NCBI GenBank assembly: GCA_031259035.1
Contig: JAIRLZ010000184.1
Coordinates: 1 to 6,545, forward strand
Length of the DNA stretch: 6,545 bases
Source of the DNA: Treponema sp.
GTDB taxonomy: Bacteria > Spirochaetota > Spirochaetia > Treponematales > Breznakiellaceae
Direction: 5' to 3'
Shown here: in pieces, positions 1 through 5,720 of the stretch
How positions within the stretch are numbered: position 1 is the stretch's first letter
Layout of the letters: every line of letters starts with the position of its first letter
Notes under the pieces: generated by a model
Database searches by the model: none
Seen by the model: only the letters and a program-made list of their open reading frames with translations
What the model was told of the DNA's origin: nothing
Made by a program: the position numbers and the translations under genes

Positions 1-22
1 TTCCAAAACTTCAGTTTTGGAA
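1..22. repeat. Dispersed hairpin repeat, copy 1 (short form)
   Basis: A near-perfect palindrome: TTCCAAAACT (1-10), a 2-base centre, then AGTTTTGGAA (13-22). The right flank CAGCCTCAT resembles the flank of copy 2 (CAGGCTCAT). This is the short version of the repeat seen at 2703-2756 and 5601-5655, lacking their 30-base inner region. The window edge cuts the left flank. It lies directly before the VOC operon and could end transcription of an upstream gene outside the window, but no T-run follows on the plus strand. Confidence 0.7.
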
Positions 23-53
23 CAGCCTCATCAATCTAAAGATAAAGAAGATT

Positions 54-59
54 AAGGAG
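54..59 (+). promoter_or_regulatory. Ribosome binding site of first VOC gene
   Basis: AAGGAG stands 5 bases before the ATG at 65, in the context AAGGAGACAAAATGGCAAA. Almost the same initiation module, with one extra A, precedes the small minus-strand gene starting at 6232. No convincing promoter is visible in 23-53, so the operon promoter may lie outside the window. Confidence 0.8.
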
Positions 60-64
60 ACAAA

Positions 65-523
65 ATGGCAAATCCAATTTTAGGAAACAACCTGCTCTGT
101 CAGGTTGGCATTCTGGTCCATGACATTGAAAAAACGAGCGGGGAATGGGCCGCGTTCCTGGGCGTCGAGCCGCCGGAAATTCAGATCACCGGCGGTGTGG
201 ACGAAGCTCAAACCAAATATCTGGGAAAAAGTTCTGAAGCGCGTTCCAGGCTGGCATTCTTTCATGTAGGGCCGAATGTCGATGTTGAACTTATCGAACC
301 GGACAAGAACCCCGACTCGACATGGCGGCGCGATCTTGACGCTAATGGGGAAGGTTTTCATCATATCGCCTTTTTTGTCAAGGGCATGAAGGAGAAAATT
401 TCGGCTTGCGAAAAACAGGGATTCAAACTGTTGCAAACCGGCGAGTACACCGGCGGCAGATACGCCTATATTGACGCTCAGGACAGTTTGAAACTCGTCC
501 TCGAACTGCTTGAAAACGATTAA
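65..523 (+). CDS. VOC family protein, methylmalonyl-CoA epimerase-like (VOC-1)
   Basis: A 152-residue protein covering one VOC (glyoxalase/bleomycin resistance/dioxygenase) unit of two beta-alpha-beta-beta-beta modules. Members bind a divalent metal and act on a vicinal-oxygen substrate such as a 2-oxo thioester, hemithioacetal or diol. Visible motifs are QVGILVHDI at the first strand, VELIEP (E75), GEGFHHIAF (H100) and LVLELLE (E147), matching the usual His-Glu-His-Glu ligand positions, except that Gln13 stands where His is usual (VOC-3 has His10 there). Acidic or Gln ligands occur in this fold, so activity is not excluded. The protein is paralogous to VOC-3: both share the WxxxLGV, KNP and DGEG-type segments. 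It is the first gene of a four-gene run, 24 bases before VOC-2. The fold is secure; the substrate is unknown. No signal peptide is seen, so it is probably cytoplasmic. Confidence 0.88.
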   Translation: MANPILGNNLLCQVGILVHDIEKTSGEWAAFLGVEPPEIQITGGVDEAQTKYLGKSSEARSRLAFFHVGPNVDVELIEPDKNPDSTWRRDLDANGEGFHHIAFFVKGMKEKISACEKQGFKLLQTGEYTGGRYAYIDAQDSLKLVLELLEND

Positions 524-547
524 ACGGCAAATTATCAGGAGGAAAAA

Positions 548-979
548 ATGGGAACAATTACCGGCATCGCGCATACCGCAATAACAACGAAGGATATGGA
601 CAAATCCCTTGATTTTTATACGAGGACACTTGGTTTCAAAAAGGCTTTTGAAATTCGCAATCCTGAAACAGGAGGCCCCTGGATAAATTACATTTATATT
701 GGCAATGAACAATTTATAGAACTTTTCTACGGCGGTACAAAAGACAACCCCTGGTCCGAAGAGCTTCGCGGGTTTAACCATCTTTGTTTGCGGGTTGACG
801 ATATTCACTCCGCAGTGGAGCGGATACAGAAGGAAGGCGGGGCGATTGCCGACGGACCCAAACAAGGCGGCGACAACAACTGGCAGGCATGGATAAGCGA
901 TCCGGACGGCGTCCGCATCGAGTTAATGCAGATCGGTGAAAAATCGCCGCAGCGCAAAGCGATTCAGGAGTACAAGTAA
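548..979 (+). CDS. VOC family protein, glyoxalase I-like (VOC-2)
   Basis: A 143-residue single VOC unit closer to lactoylglutathione lyase-like proteins than VOC-1 and VOC-3 are. The signature GIAHTAITTKDMDKSLDFY opens the first module, with His9 as the probable first metal ligand. Glu58 in QFIELFY, His78 in GFNHLCLRV and Glu125 in DPDGVRIELMQ complete a full H-E-H-E set, and DPDGVRIE is the typical glyoxalase C-terminal motif. The start is well fixed by AGGAGG at 537-542, 5 bases before ATG. It sits between the two related VOC genes, with 24 bases upstream and 4 bases between its stop and the next start, so co-transcription is very likely. True glyoxalase I, a ring-diol dioxygenase-like role or a sugar or aldehyde isomerase role cannot be told apart from sequence alone. 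Confidence 0.88.
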   Translation: MGTITGIAHTAITTKDMDKSLDFYTRTLGFKKAFEIRNPETGGPWINYIYIGNEQFIELFYGGTKDNPWSEELRGFNHLCLRVDDIHSAVERIQKEGGAIADGPKQGGDNNWQAWISDPDGVRIELMQIGEKSPQRKAIQEYK

Positions 980-983
980 AATC

Positions 984-1493
984 ATGTCAATTGGAACAAC
1001 AAAACTCTGCCACATCGCAATTCTTGTGAAAGATCTTGACAAGGCAATCGCCAACTGGGAACGAATTCTGGGCGTAAAAGCGGGTGGCGCTTTTTATCTG
1101 CCCCCGGCATCGGAGGTTCCTTCGTTTACCAATGGCGAGGCGGGAGATTATACTGATTGCCGGCTTGCGACGATTCAGCTTGAAAACTGCGTGATCGAAC
1201 TGGCGCAGCCCGGAAAAAACCCAAGCCCGTGGAAAGAAAAACTTGACCGTGACGGCGAAGGCGTCCAGCATATCAGCTTTATCGTGCCGGACAGAAAAAA
1301 AGCCCAAGGGGAACTTCAGTCTATTGGCGCCCCGAAGCCCTACCATATAGGTTACTGGCCTGGCGGAACCTATTCTTTTACAAACAGCGTCCCGCAGCTT
1401 GGCGTTGAGATCAACATCAAAACCAACGACGACAACACGGCGAAAAAAGAGCGCCTGTTAAGCGACAAAAATTTTCACAAACAGAATTTGTAA
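984..1493 (+). CDS. VOC family protein, methylmalonyl-CoA epimerase-like (VOC-3)
   Basis: A 169-residue VOC protein starting at ATG 984 (MSIGTTKLCHIAILV). An in-frame ATG at 936 would add 16 basic residues and overlap VOC-2 by 44 bases. The 984 start fits the family N-terminus and is preferred, although the AGGAG at 966-970 is a long 13 bases away, which suggests coupling to VOC-2. Full ligand set: His10, Glu72 (CVIELAQP), His96 (GVQHISFIV) and Glu142 (GVEINIK). DRDGEGVQHISF parallels DANGEGFHHIAF of VOC-1, so the two are duplicates that have diverged. The insert around residues 36-58 (YLPPASEVPSFTNGEAGDYT) and a charged tail after residue 146 make it longer than a minimal VOC unit. Its stop is 1 base before the isomerase start. 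The substrate is unknown; cytoplasmic location is inferred. Confidence 0.87.
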   Translation: MSIGTTKLCHIAILVKDLDKAIANWERILGVKAGGAFYLPPASEVPSFTNGEAGDYTDCRLATIQLENCVIELAQPGKNPSPWKEKLDRDGEGVQHISFIVPDRKKAQGELQSIGAPKPYHIGYWPGGTYSFTNSVPQLGVEINIKTNDDNTAKKERLLSDKNFHKQNL

Positions 1494-1494
1494 T

Positions 1495-2343
1495 ATGCGT
1501 TTAGGAGCCCCTGTTTTTACTGATGAAAAAGACCCCGAAGCCTATGCAGTCGCTCATGTTCAAAAGGGTTACCGCGCGGCGTATTGTCCCGACTGGATCA
1601 ACGCCGATACGGAACCTGAACTTTGCGAAGCATTCAGGACTTCACTTGAAAAGCGCGATATAGTCCTTGCCGAAGTCGGCATTTGGAAAAATGTTCTCTC
1701 CAAAAATCCTGATGAGGCAAAGGCGGCGCTTGAATATTCGATACGCCGCCTGCAAACGGCGGAAGAACTCAACGCCCGTTGCGCTGTAAATATCGTGGGA
1801 TCGTGGTGCGAAACGAATTGGGACGGGCCGCACGAAAAGCATTATTCGCGGGACTTTTTTGACGCCGCGGTCGAGGCGGCGCGCAAGGTTATAGATGCGG
1901 TAAAACCCGTAAAAACAAAAATGACTTTCGAGATTATGCCCTGCCAGTTTCTTGACTGCGCGGCGGAATATATGCGCTTTATACGCGCGGTGGACCGAAA
2001 GGCGGCGGGCGTCCATCTTGATCCGGCAAACAGCATCGCAAATCCCCGTCTTCTGTACGATAATGCGGCTTTCTTCCGAAATGAATTTGCTATTTTCGCT
2101 GATGCGGTTATGTCAATTCACTTAAAGGACTTGCGCCTTAATCCCGCGAAGTTTACCGTACACTTTGAAGAAGTTGTCATCGGAAAGGGGAATATTGATT
2201 ATATCAATCTGCTCCGCCTTATAGACAAACTCCCGCCGGACACCCCCGGAATGCTTGAACATCTTGAGACAGAGGCGCTTTACGACGAGGCGGCCGCTTC
2301 GATCCGCAGTCTGGCGGACAAGGCGGGCATCAAATTTAAATAG
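1495..2343 (+). CDS. Sugar phosphate isomerase/epimerase-like TIM barrel protein
   Basis: A 282-residue xylose-isomerase-like TIM barrel protein (AP endonuclease family 2 fold, COG1082 type). Relatives include inosose dehydratase and isomerase (IolE, IolI), the 3-keto-sugar epimerase YcjR and the large subunit of C-glycoside deglycosidases. The four expected metal ligands are visible in order: Glu146 (MTFEIMP), Asp176 (GVHLDPAN), His209 (SIHLKD) and Glu255 (MLEHLE). The N-terminal strand MRLGAPVF and GYRAAYCP fit the family, and the length is normal. The ATG follows the VOC-3 stop by one base and has no Shine-Dalgarno sequence, so translation probably depends on termination of VOC-3. It likely works with the VOC proteins on one carbohydrate or polyol-derived compound; the reaction (isomerisation, epimerisation or dehydration) is not determined. 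Confidence 0.87.
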   Translation: MRLGAPVFTDEKDPEAYAVAHVQKGYRAAYCPDWINADTEPELCEAFRTSLEKRDIVLAEVGIWKNVLSKNPDEAKAALEYSIRRLQTAEELNARCAVNIVGSWCETNWDGPHEKHYSRDFFDAAVEAARKVIDAVKPVKTKMTFEIMPCQFLDCAAEYMRFIRAVDRKAAGVHLDPANSIANPRLLYDNAAFFRNEFAIFADAVMSIHLKDLRLNPAKFTVHFEEVVIGKGNIDYINLLRLIDKLPPDTPGMLEHLETEALYDEAAASIRSLADKAGIKFK

Positions 2344-2580
2344 GCCGAATTTCGAGGTTTGAAAGACGGGAACGTGAGAGGACTGACCGTCTCTGGAAGA
2401 CTGGAACCGCAAGGGGACACAAGCGGAATGCAAGCGGTCCGGGCCTATGCCGGGCGGAACCGGCAAGGATATCTGCCGACGGCGATAGACTCAAGCCGCA
2501 TAGCCCTGCCGCAAGATGGGGCAGGGCGGGAGTATTGTGGGGCGACCGGACATGAGTTGAGCGCTCCAATGTCCCGTGGA
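2344..2580 (+). ncRNA. Candidate structured RNA, class not identified
   Basis: A GC-rich gene-free block directly after the isomerase stop that folds locally many times. Visible stems are AGACGG 2364-2369 with CCGTCT 2387-2392; ACCGC 2406-2410 with GCGGT 2434-2438; TGCCGG 2448-2453 with CCGGCA 2460-2465; GCC 2475-2477 with GGC 2481-2483, closed outside by TATC/GATA; GCCCTGCC 2503-2510 with GGCAGGGC 2520-2527; and GGACAT 2548-2553 with ATGTCC 2569-2574. The loop TTGAG (2557-2561) can pair with CTCAA (2490-2494), a possible pseudoknot. Strand is uncertain; plus is chosen because it continues operon transcription. It does not look like tmRNA, RNase P or SRP RNA. Given the nearby IS200 remnant, an omega-RNA/HEARO-type RNA of IscB elements is one idea, but no iscB gene is present and I cannot confirm the class. 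Confidence 0.4.
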
Positions 2581-2589
2581 TCAATGAAA

Positions 2590-2630
2590 CCGCGAATCAC
2601 GCGGATAAACACGAATATGATAACGCGGAT
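2590..2630. repeat. Short degenerate CRCGRAT repeat
   Basis: Four heptamer-like units occur in 41 bases: CGCGAAT (2591-2597), CGCGGAT (2600-2606), CACGAAT (2610-2616) and CGCGGAT (2624-2630). The first part also forms an inverted repeat, CCGCG 2590-2594 with CGCGG 2600-2604. In one frame it reads like PRITRINTN, a pattern I recall from spurious translations of dispersed intergenic repeats in several phyla. Its function is unknown. Confidence 0.45.
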
Positions 2631-2702
2631 TGGACGAAGGCGGTACAGGAGCCAGGGCATACTCAGAAGCGGCGGGGTGTATTTGGCTTTCGTTGTTTAG
2701 GT

Positions 2703-2756
2703 TGTTTCAAAACTAACCCGAACTACGTTCGCAAACGCGGTTCGCGTTTTGAAACA
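2703..2756. repeat. Dispersed hairpin repeat, copy 2 (long form)
   Basis: The outer arms TGTTTCAAAAC (2703-2713) and GTTTTGAAACA (2746-2756) pair perfectly over 11 bp around a 32-base inner region with TTCGC repeats. The flanks TTTAGG on the left and GGCTCAT on the right match the other copies. Against copies 1 and 3, the second C of the left arm is T and the paired G of the right arm is A, a compensatory change that keeps the stem. It lies between the operon's downstream block and the tnpA remnant. Confidence 0.8.
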
Positions 2757-2767
2757 GGCTCATTCTT

Positions 2768-2803
2768 CTATAGAACGTGAGAGGCTTTTTTCCACTTTGC
2801 CAT
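2768..2803 (-). pseudogene. tnpA: 5' remnant of IS200/IS605 transposase tnpA
   Basis: Reading leftward from ATG at 2803, the frame gives MAKWKKASHVL and then TAG. I recognise this as the usual N-terminus of IS200-type TnpA, the HUH tyrosine transposase; intact proteins continue with a YHxVWCPKYR-like strand and run about 130-150 residues. A good ribosome binding site, AAGGAG (2812-2817), lies 8 bases upstream. Nothing resembling the rest of TnpA follows: the frame stops and runs straight into the hairpin repeat at 2703-2756, as though the gene was cut there. The match is only 11 residues, so identity is probable, not certain. Confidence 0.5.
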
Positions 2804-2860
2804 CGTTTCTTCTCCTTCTGGCATTATGGCATAGCCGGTGGTTTTTTAAGTCTTAATGAA

Positions 2861-2890
2861 CCTCCCCGCCCCAAGGGGTGGGATATTGAA
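2861..2890 (-). repeat. IS200/IS605 end-like GC hairpin
   Basis: CCCGCCCC (2865-2872) pairs with GGGGTGGG (2875-2882) across an AA turn. Read on the minus strand it is AATATCCCACCCCTTGGGGC followed by GGGGAGGTTCATTAAG, the look of a subterminal IS200/IS605 hairpin. It lies about 60 bases upstream of the tnpA remnant start in the same orientation. Its core is shared with the hairpin at 6449-6464. Confidence 0.5.
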
Positions 2891-2934
2891 GATTTCTCCT
2901 TGAAAATCTTTGCGTATGCGGGGAACAAATCCCC
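2889..2934. repeat. Two further small hairpins
   Basis: AAGATTT (2889-2895) pairs with AAATCTT (2904-2910), and GGGG (2920-2923) with CCCC (2931-2934). They continue the series of hairpins between the IS200-like end and the helicase. No gene is seen here. Confidence 0.4.
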
Positions 2935-2962
2935 CACACCCTAGCAGCCTGTTGCGCTTGTA

Positions 2963-3014
2963 GGTTTTTATGGTTTTTTCGTTGAAAAAAGCCATAAAAA
3001 CCCCGATAAAGGGG
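2963..3014. repeat. Long 18-bp stem hairpin plus adjacent CCCC/GGGG hairpin
   Basis: GGTTTTTATGG (2963-2973) pairs with CCATAAAAACC (2992-3002), and the inner TTTTTTC (2974-2980) pairs with GAAAAAA (2984-2990) around a GTT loop, leaving only G2991 bulged. CCCC (3001-3004) then pairs with GGGG (3011-3014). It is the longest stem in the window. The lower arms are AT-rich and no T-run follows on either strand, so a standard intrinsic terminator is doubtful; mobile-repeat origin is likelier. Confidence 0.7.
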
Positions 3015-3020
3015 TTGCGA

Positions 3021-3060
3021 GAAAACTTCGTTTTCTTAGGTTTACGCCCTAAAGGGCGGG
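3021..3060. repeat. Paired small hairpins, second with IS605-end look
   Basis: Within 3020-3037, AGAAAAC and GTTTTCT flank a TTC loop. CGCCCT (3045-3050) and AGGGCG (3053-3058) then form a palindrome around AA, followed by GGGGAATTAACC. The second resembles the GC hairpins found at IS605-family ends and could mark the other border of a decayed element that began near 2861. Confidence 0.45.
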
Positions 3061-3082
3061 GAATTAACCTCTTTTTAAAAAA

Positions 3083-3110
3083 TTAAACCAAGATTCTAAA
3101 AGTCTATATA
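3083..3110 (+). promoter_or_regulatory. Possible promoter of the helicase gene
   Basis: TATATA (3105-3110) as a -10 box and TTAAAC (3083-3088) as a weak -35 are 16 bases apart in an AT-rich stretch, about 55 bases before the start codon. The -35 match is poor, so this is tentative. Confidence 0.3.
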
Positions 3111-3165
3111 GCGCGCCTACTTTACAAAAACCCCCTTTCTGTATCACTATTACATTGAGGCAGGC

Positions 3166-5508
3166 ATGGAAACAACAACAGTTTTGGATCGCGTTATTGA
3201 GGAAAACAATTTCGCGCCGTACATTGCGGAGGACAGGCGTATGCCCGCAAGCGAAGGCTCATTCGTCCCGTTCCCCGCTGGTCTGGACAGCCGGATCGCC
3301 GATGCCGTCAGGCGGCGCGGCATAGAGCGGCTGTATACCCATCAGGCGGAAGTGTGGGACGCCGCCCAAACCGGGAACGTCGTCGTGGTGACGCCAACCG
3401 CCTCCGGCAAAACCCTGTGTTACAACCTTCCGGTATTGCAGACCCTGCTTGCCGATGACAAAGCGCGCGCCTTGTACCTTTTCCCCACAAAAGCCCTGTC
3501 TCAGGATCAGCAGTCCGAGCTGAATGCATTGGTGGAAGGGAACCCTCCAACAATCCAGCCGCTTCCGGTAAAAGTTTCCACCTATGATGGGGACACCCCG
3601 GGAAGCCTCCGCATAGTGGCGCGGGATTTGGGGCGGATCATCATTTCCAAGCCCGACATGCTCCACGACGGCATTCTGCCCAATCACCCCAAATGGATAA
3701 AATTTTTTTCTCATCTCGCCTACGTCGTCATTGACGAAACCCACACCTACCGGGGCGTGTTCGGCAGTCATGTCGCCAATGTCATCCGGCGGCTTCGGCG
3801 CGTCGCCTTGTTTTACGGCTCAAAACCGCGTTTCATCCTCTGTTCGGCGACCATCGCCAACCCCAAAGAACTCGCCGAAGCCCTCATCAACGAGGATGCC
3901 GCCCTTGTCGACGGCAATGGGGCGCCTCGTGGAGAAAAGCGGGTCATCCTGTACAACCCGCCGCTTGTTGACGCGGTGCAAGGCATCCGGCGTCCGGTTG
4001 CTACGGAAAGCCAGCGCTGGATGCTCGCCTTTCTCCGCGCCAATATAAAAACCATTCTGTTCGCCCATTCACGGGTCAGAACCGAAGTGACGGCTTCGTA
4101 TGTAAACGACGAGCTTAAAAACATATTCACCGATAACGCCCGGATAAAGGTGGAGGCGTACCGGGGCGGGCTTCTGCCGAATGAGCGGCGCGAGATAGAA
4201 AAGGGCTTGCGGAATGGCGGCATCCAAGGGGTAGTGACAACCAACGCGCTGGAACTGGGTATAGACATAGGCGGGCTTGACGCCGCGGTGGTGGCCGGGT
4301 TTCCCGGATCGTTCAACTCGTTCTGGCAACAGATCGGCAGAGCCGGGCGCCGGGGACGCGCGTCTGCGGCGGTTTTCGTCGCCTCCGCCTCGCCGCTAGA
4401 TCAGTTCATCATGGATGATCCGGACTGGTTTTTCAGGAAAACCGTTGAGGAAGCGCGTATAAGCCCGGACAACCCCTACATTTACATGGATCATGTCAAA
4501 TGCGCGGCTTTTGAGCTTCCGTTTCGGGACGACCGTATTGCACGCGCAGACGGCGCCAGCGGCGCGGGAGACTTTTTCGGAAAAGAGGCGGCGGACGCGC
4601 TCTCGTTTCTGGAAGAGGACGGTGTTGTCAGGCATACCGCGGGAAAGTGGCATTGGGCAGACCGCTCCTTTCCGGCGGAAGGCGTGAGCCTGCGTTCCGC
4701 CATGACGGAAAACGTGGTCATCATTGACGTGACGGACGGGCGCAACGCGGTCATCGGAGAAATGGACAGACCGAGCGCAAAGGAACTCATCTTCAAGAAC
4801 GCCGTGTATATTCACCGGGGCAGGCAGTATCTGGTGGAGGATTTGAACATTGAGGAGAAAAAGTGCCTTGTGCGGGAAGCCGCTGTGAACTATTACACGG
4901 ACGGTTATGTAAAAACCGACATACAAGTCCTCGCGGAGGACGAGCGTCTTGAATACGGCGGCGCGAGCGGCTGTCTCGGCGATGTGCTGGTGCGGACTCA
5001 AGCCGCTAAATTCAAGAAGATACGGTTTCACACGCAGGAAAACATCGGGTATGGCGTCATAGACCTGCCGGAAGAGGAGATGCAGACCCGCGCCCTGGCG
5101 CTGCTTTTTCCGCCCGAAAGCTCCGGCGGCGCGGCGCTTGCCATCCTTGATGAAGCGGAAGCGGGGTCGGTTCTTTCCGGCGCGGGCAAGCTGATCAAGC
5201 AGATAGCGCCGGTGTTCCTGCTCTGCGACAGCCGCGATATTGGCGTCGCGGAGCGGGTGAGCGATCCGCATTTCGATGTTCCCGCGCTCTATGTATACGA
5301 CAAATATCCGGGCGGCGCCGGACTGTCGGAAGCCTTGTCGCGGCGCGGCGCGGAATTGTTCGCCGCAATCTACGAGGTGGTTGTACGGTGTCCGTGCGCG
5401 AAGGGCTGCCCTTCCTGTGTGGGCGCGGGGGAAAACAAGGCGGGCGCCGCGGCGTTTTTGCGGGCGTGCGCCAGCGGGCGGCCCGTCCGCCCCTTGGCCG
5501 CAAAATAA
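3166..5508 (+). CDS. mrfA: MrfA/YprA-type DEAH-box DNA helicase with DUF1998
   Basis: A 780-residue superfamily 2 helicase, close to the roughly 750 residues of Bacillus subtilis MrfA (YprA). That protein is a 3'-5' DNA translocase used in repair of mitomycin-type damage and related to eukaryotic Hrq1. Motifs in order: a Q-like LYTHQAEV; Walker A TPTASGKT (K82); Ia LFPTKALSQDQ; KPDMLHDGILP (162-172); DETH box D190-H193; SAT 227-229; ILFAHSR (297-303); TTNALELGIDIG (358-369); and arginine-finger motif QQIGRAGRRGR (388-398). RPSAKELIF (535-543), followed by an IHRGRQYLVEDL stretch, is typical of the MrfA middle domain. The C-terminal DUF1998 module has Cys742, Cys744, Cys748 and Cys751 (CPCAKGCPSC) for zinc. 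GAGG at 3157-3160 is 5 bases before ATG. The gene is intact and stands alone; the exonuclease partner MrfB is not adjacent. It is cytoplasmic. The family call is strong; the repair role is inferred from relatives. Confidence 0.93.
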   Translation: METTTVLDRVIEENNFAPYIAEDRRMPASEGSFVPFPAGLDSRIADAVRRRGIERLYTHQAEVWDAAQTGNVVVVTPTASGKTLCYNLPVLQTLLADDKARALYLFPTKALSQDQQSELNALVEGNPPTIQPLPVKVSTYDGDTPGSLRIVARDLGRIIISKPDMLHDGILPNHPKWIKFFSHLAYVVIDETHTYRGVFGSHVANVIRRLRRVALFYGSKPRFILCSATIANPKELAEALINEDAALVDGNGAPRGEKRVILYNPPLVDAVQGIRRPVATESQRWMLAFLRANIKTILFAHSRVRTEVTASYVNDELKNIFTDNARIKVEAYRGGLLPNERREIEKGLRNGGIQGVVTTNALELGIDIGGLDAAVVAGFPGSFNSFWQQIGRAGRRGRASAAVFVASASPLDQFIMDDPDWFFRKTVEEARISPDNPYIYMDHVKCAAFELPFRDDRIARADGASGAGDFFGKEAADALSFLEEDGVVRHTAGKWHWADRSFPAEGVSLRSAMTENVVIIDVTDGRNAVIGEMDRPSAKELIFKNAVYIHRGRQYLVEDLNIEEKKCLVREAAVNYYTDGYVKTDIQVLAEDERLEYGGASGCLGDVLVRTQAAKFKKIRFHTQENIGYGVIDLPEEEMQTRALALLFPPESSGGAALAILDEAEAGSVLSGAGKLIKQIAPVFLLCDSRDIGVAERVSDPHFDVPALYVYDKYPGGAGLSEALSRRGAELFAAIYEVVVRCPCAKGCPSCVGAGENKAGAAAFLRACASGRPVRPLAAK

Positions 5509-5532
5509 GCGGGGCGGGCTTTGCCGCCCCGC
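5509..5532. terminator. GC-rich hairpin after helicase stop
   Basis: GCGGGGCGG (5509-5517) pairs with CCGCCCCGC (5524-5532) over 9 bp, starting at the base after the TAA. On the plus strand an A-run (5535-5540), not a T-run, follows, so it is not a canonical intrinsic terminator for the helicase. On the minus strand the downstream bases TTATTTTG are slightly better suited to terminate leftward transcription from the LRR gene. It may also protect the mRNA 3' end. Confidence 0.5.
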
Positions 5533-5600
5533 GCAAAAAACCACGATTATTGGACTGCTTTCGGAGTTTACAATGTATAAATATTCATTAACATTAGGCT

Positions 5601-5655
5601 GTTCCAAAACTAACCCGAACCGCAGGTTCGCAAACGCAGGTTCGCGTTTTGGAAC
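5601..5655. repeat. Dispersed hairpin repeat, copy 3 (long form)
   Basis: The outer arms GTTCCAAAAC (5601-5610) and GTTTTGGAAC (5646-5655) pair perfectly. Inside, CGAACC (5616-5621) pairs with GGTTCG (5625-5630), and CGCAGGTTCGC occurs twice (5621-5631 and 5635-5645). The left flank TTAGGCT matches copy 2 (TTTAGGTT). It sits between the convergent helicase and LRR genes. Confidence 0.8.
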
Positions 5656-5720
5656 TGGCCCACATGAGTATTTATCCCATTTTAAGCGCAAAGCGCAATA
5701 AACTCCCGGTCGCCTGCTGT

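Noticed and set aside
80..865. Long minus-strand frame opposite VOC-1 and VOC-2
   Set aside because: It lies antisense to two genes with clear family motifs and strong ribosome binding sites; its translation looks like an antisense shadow.
936..983. Upstream ATG of VOC-3 adding 16 residues
   Set aside because: It would overlap VOC-2 by 44 bases and add a basic tail not expected in VOC proteins; ATG 984 fits the family start.
2359..2700. A 113-codon plus-strand frame after the isomerase
   Set aside because: It starts at TTG with only a badly spaced GAGG, its translation has no recognisable domain, and it runs through hairpins and the CRCGRAT repeat; RNA structure explains the block better.
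5621..5645. Direct repeats CGCAGGTTCGC as a CRISPR or iteron start
   Set aside because: Only two units with a 3-base gap, and they are part of the dispersed hairpin repeat; no array or spacer pattern.
4396..5691. 431-codon minus-strand frame opposite the helicase C-terminus
   Set aside because: It is antisense to the MrfA motif-bearing region, has no recognisable domain and also spans the terminator-like hairpin and repeat copy 3; GC-rich codon bias produces such shadows.
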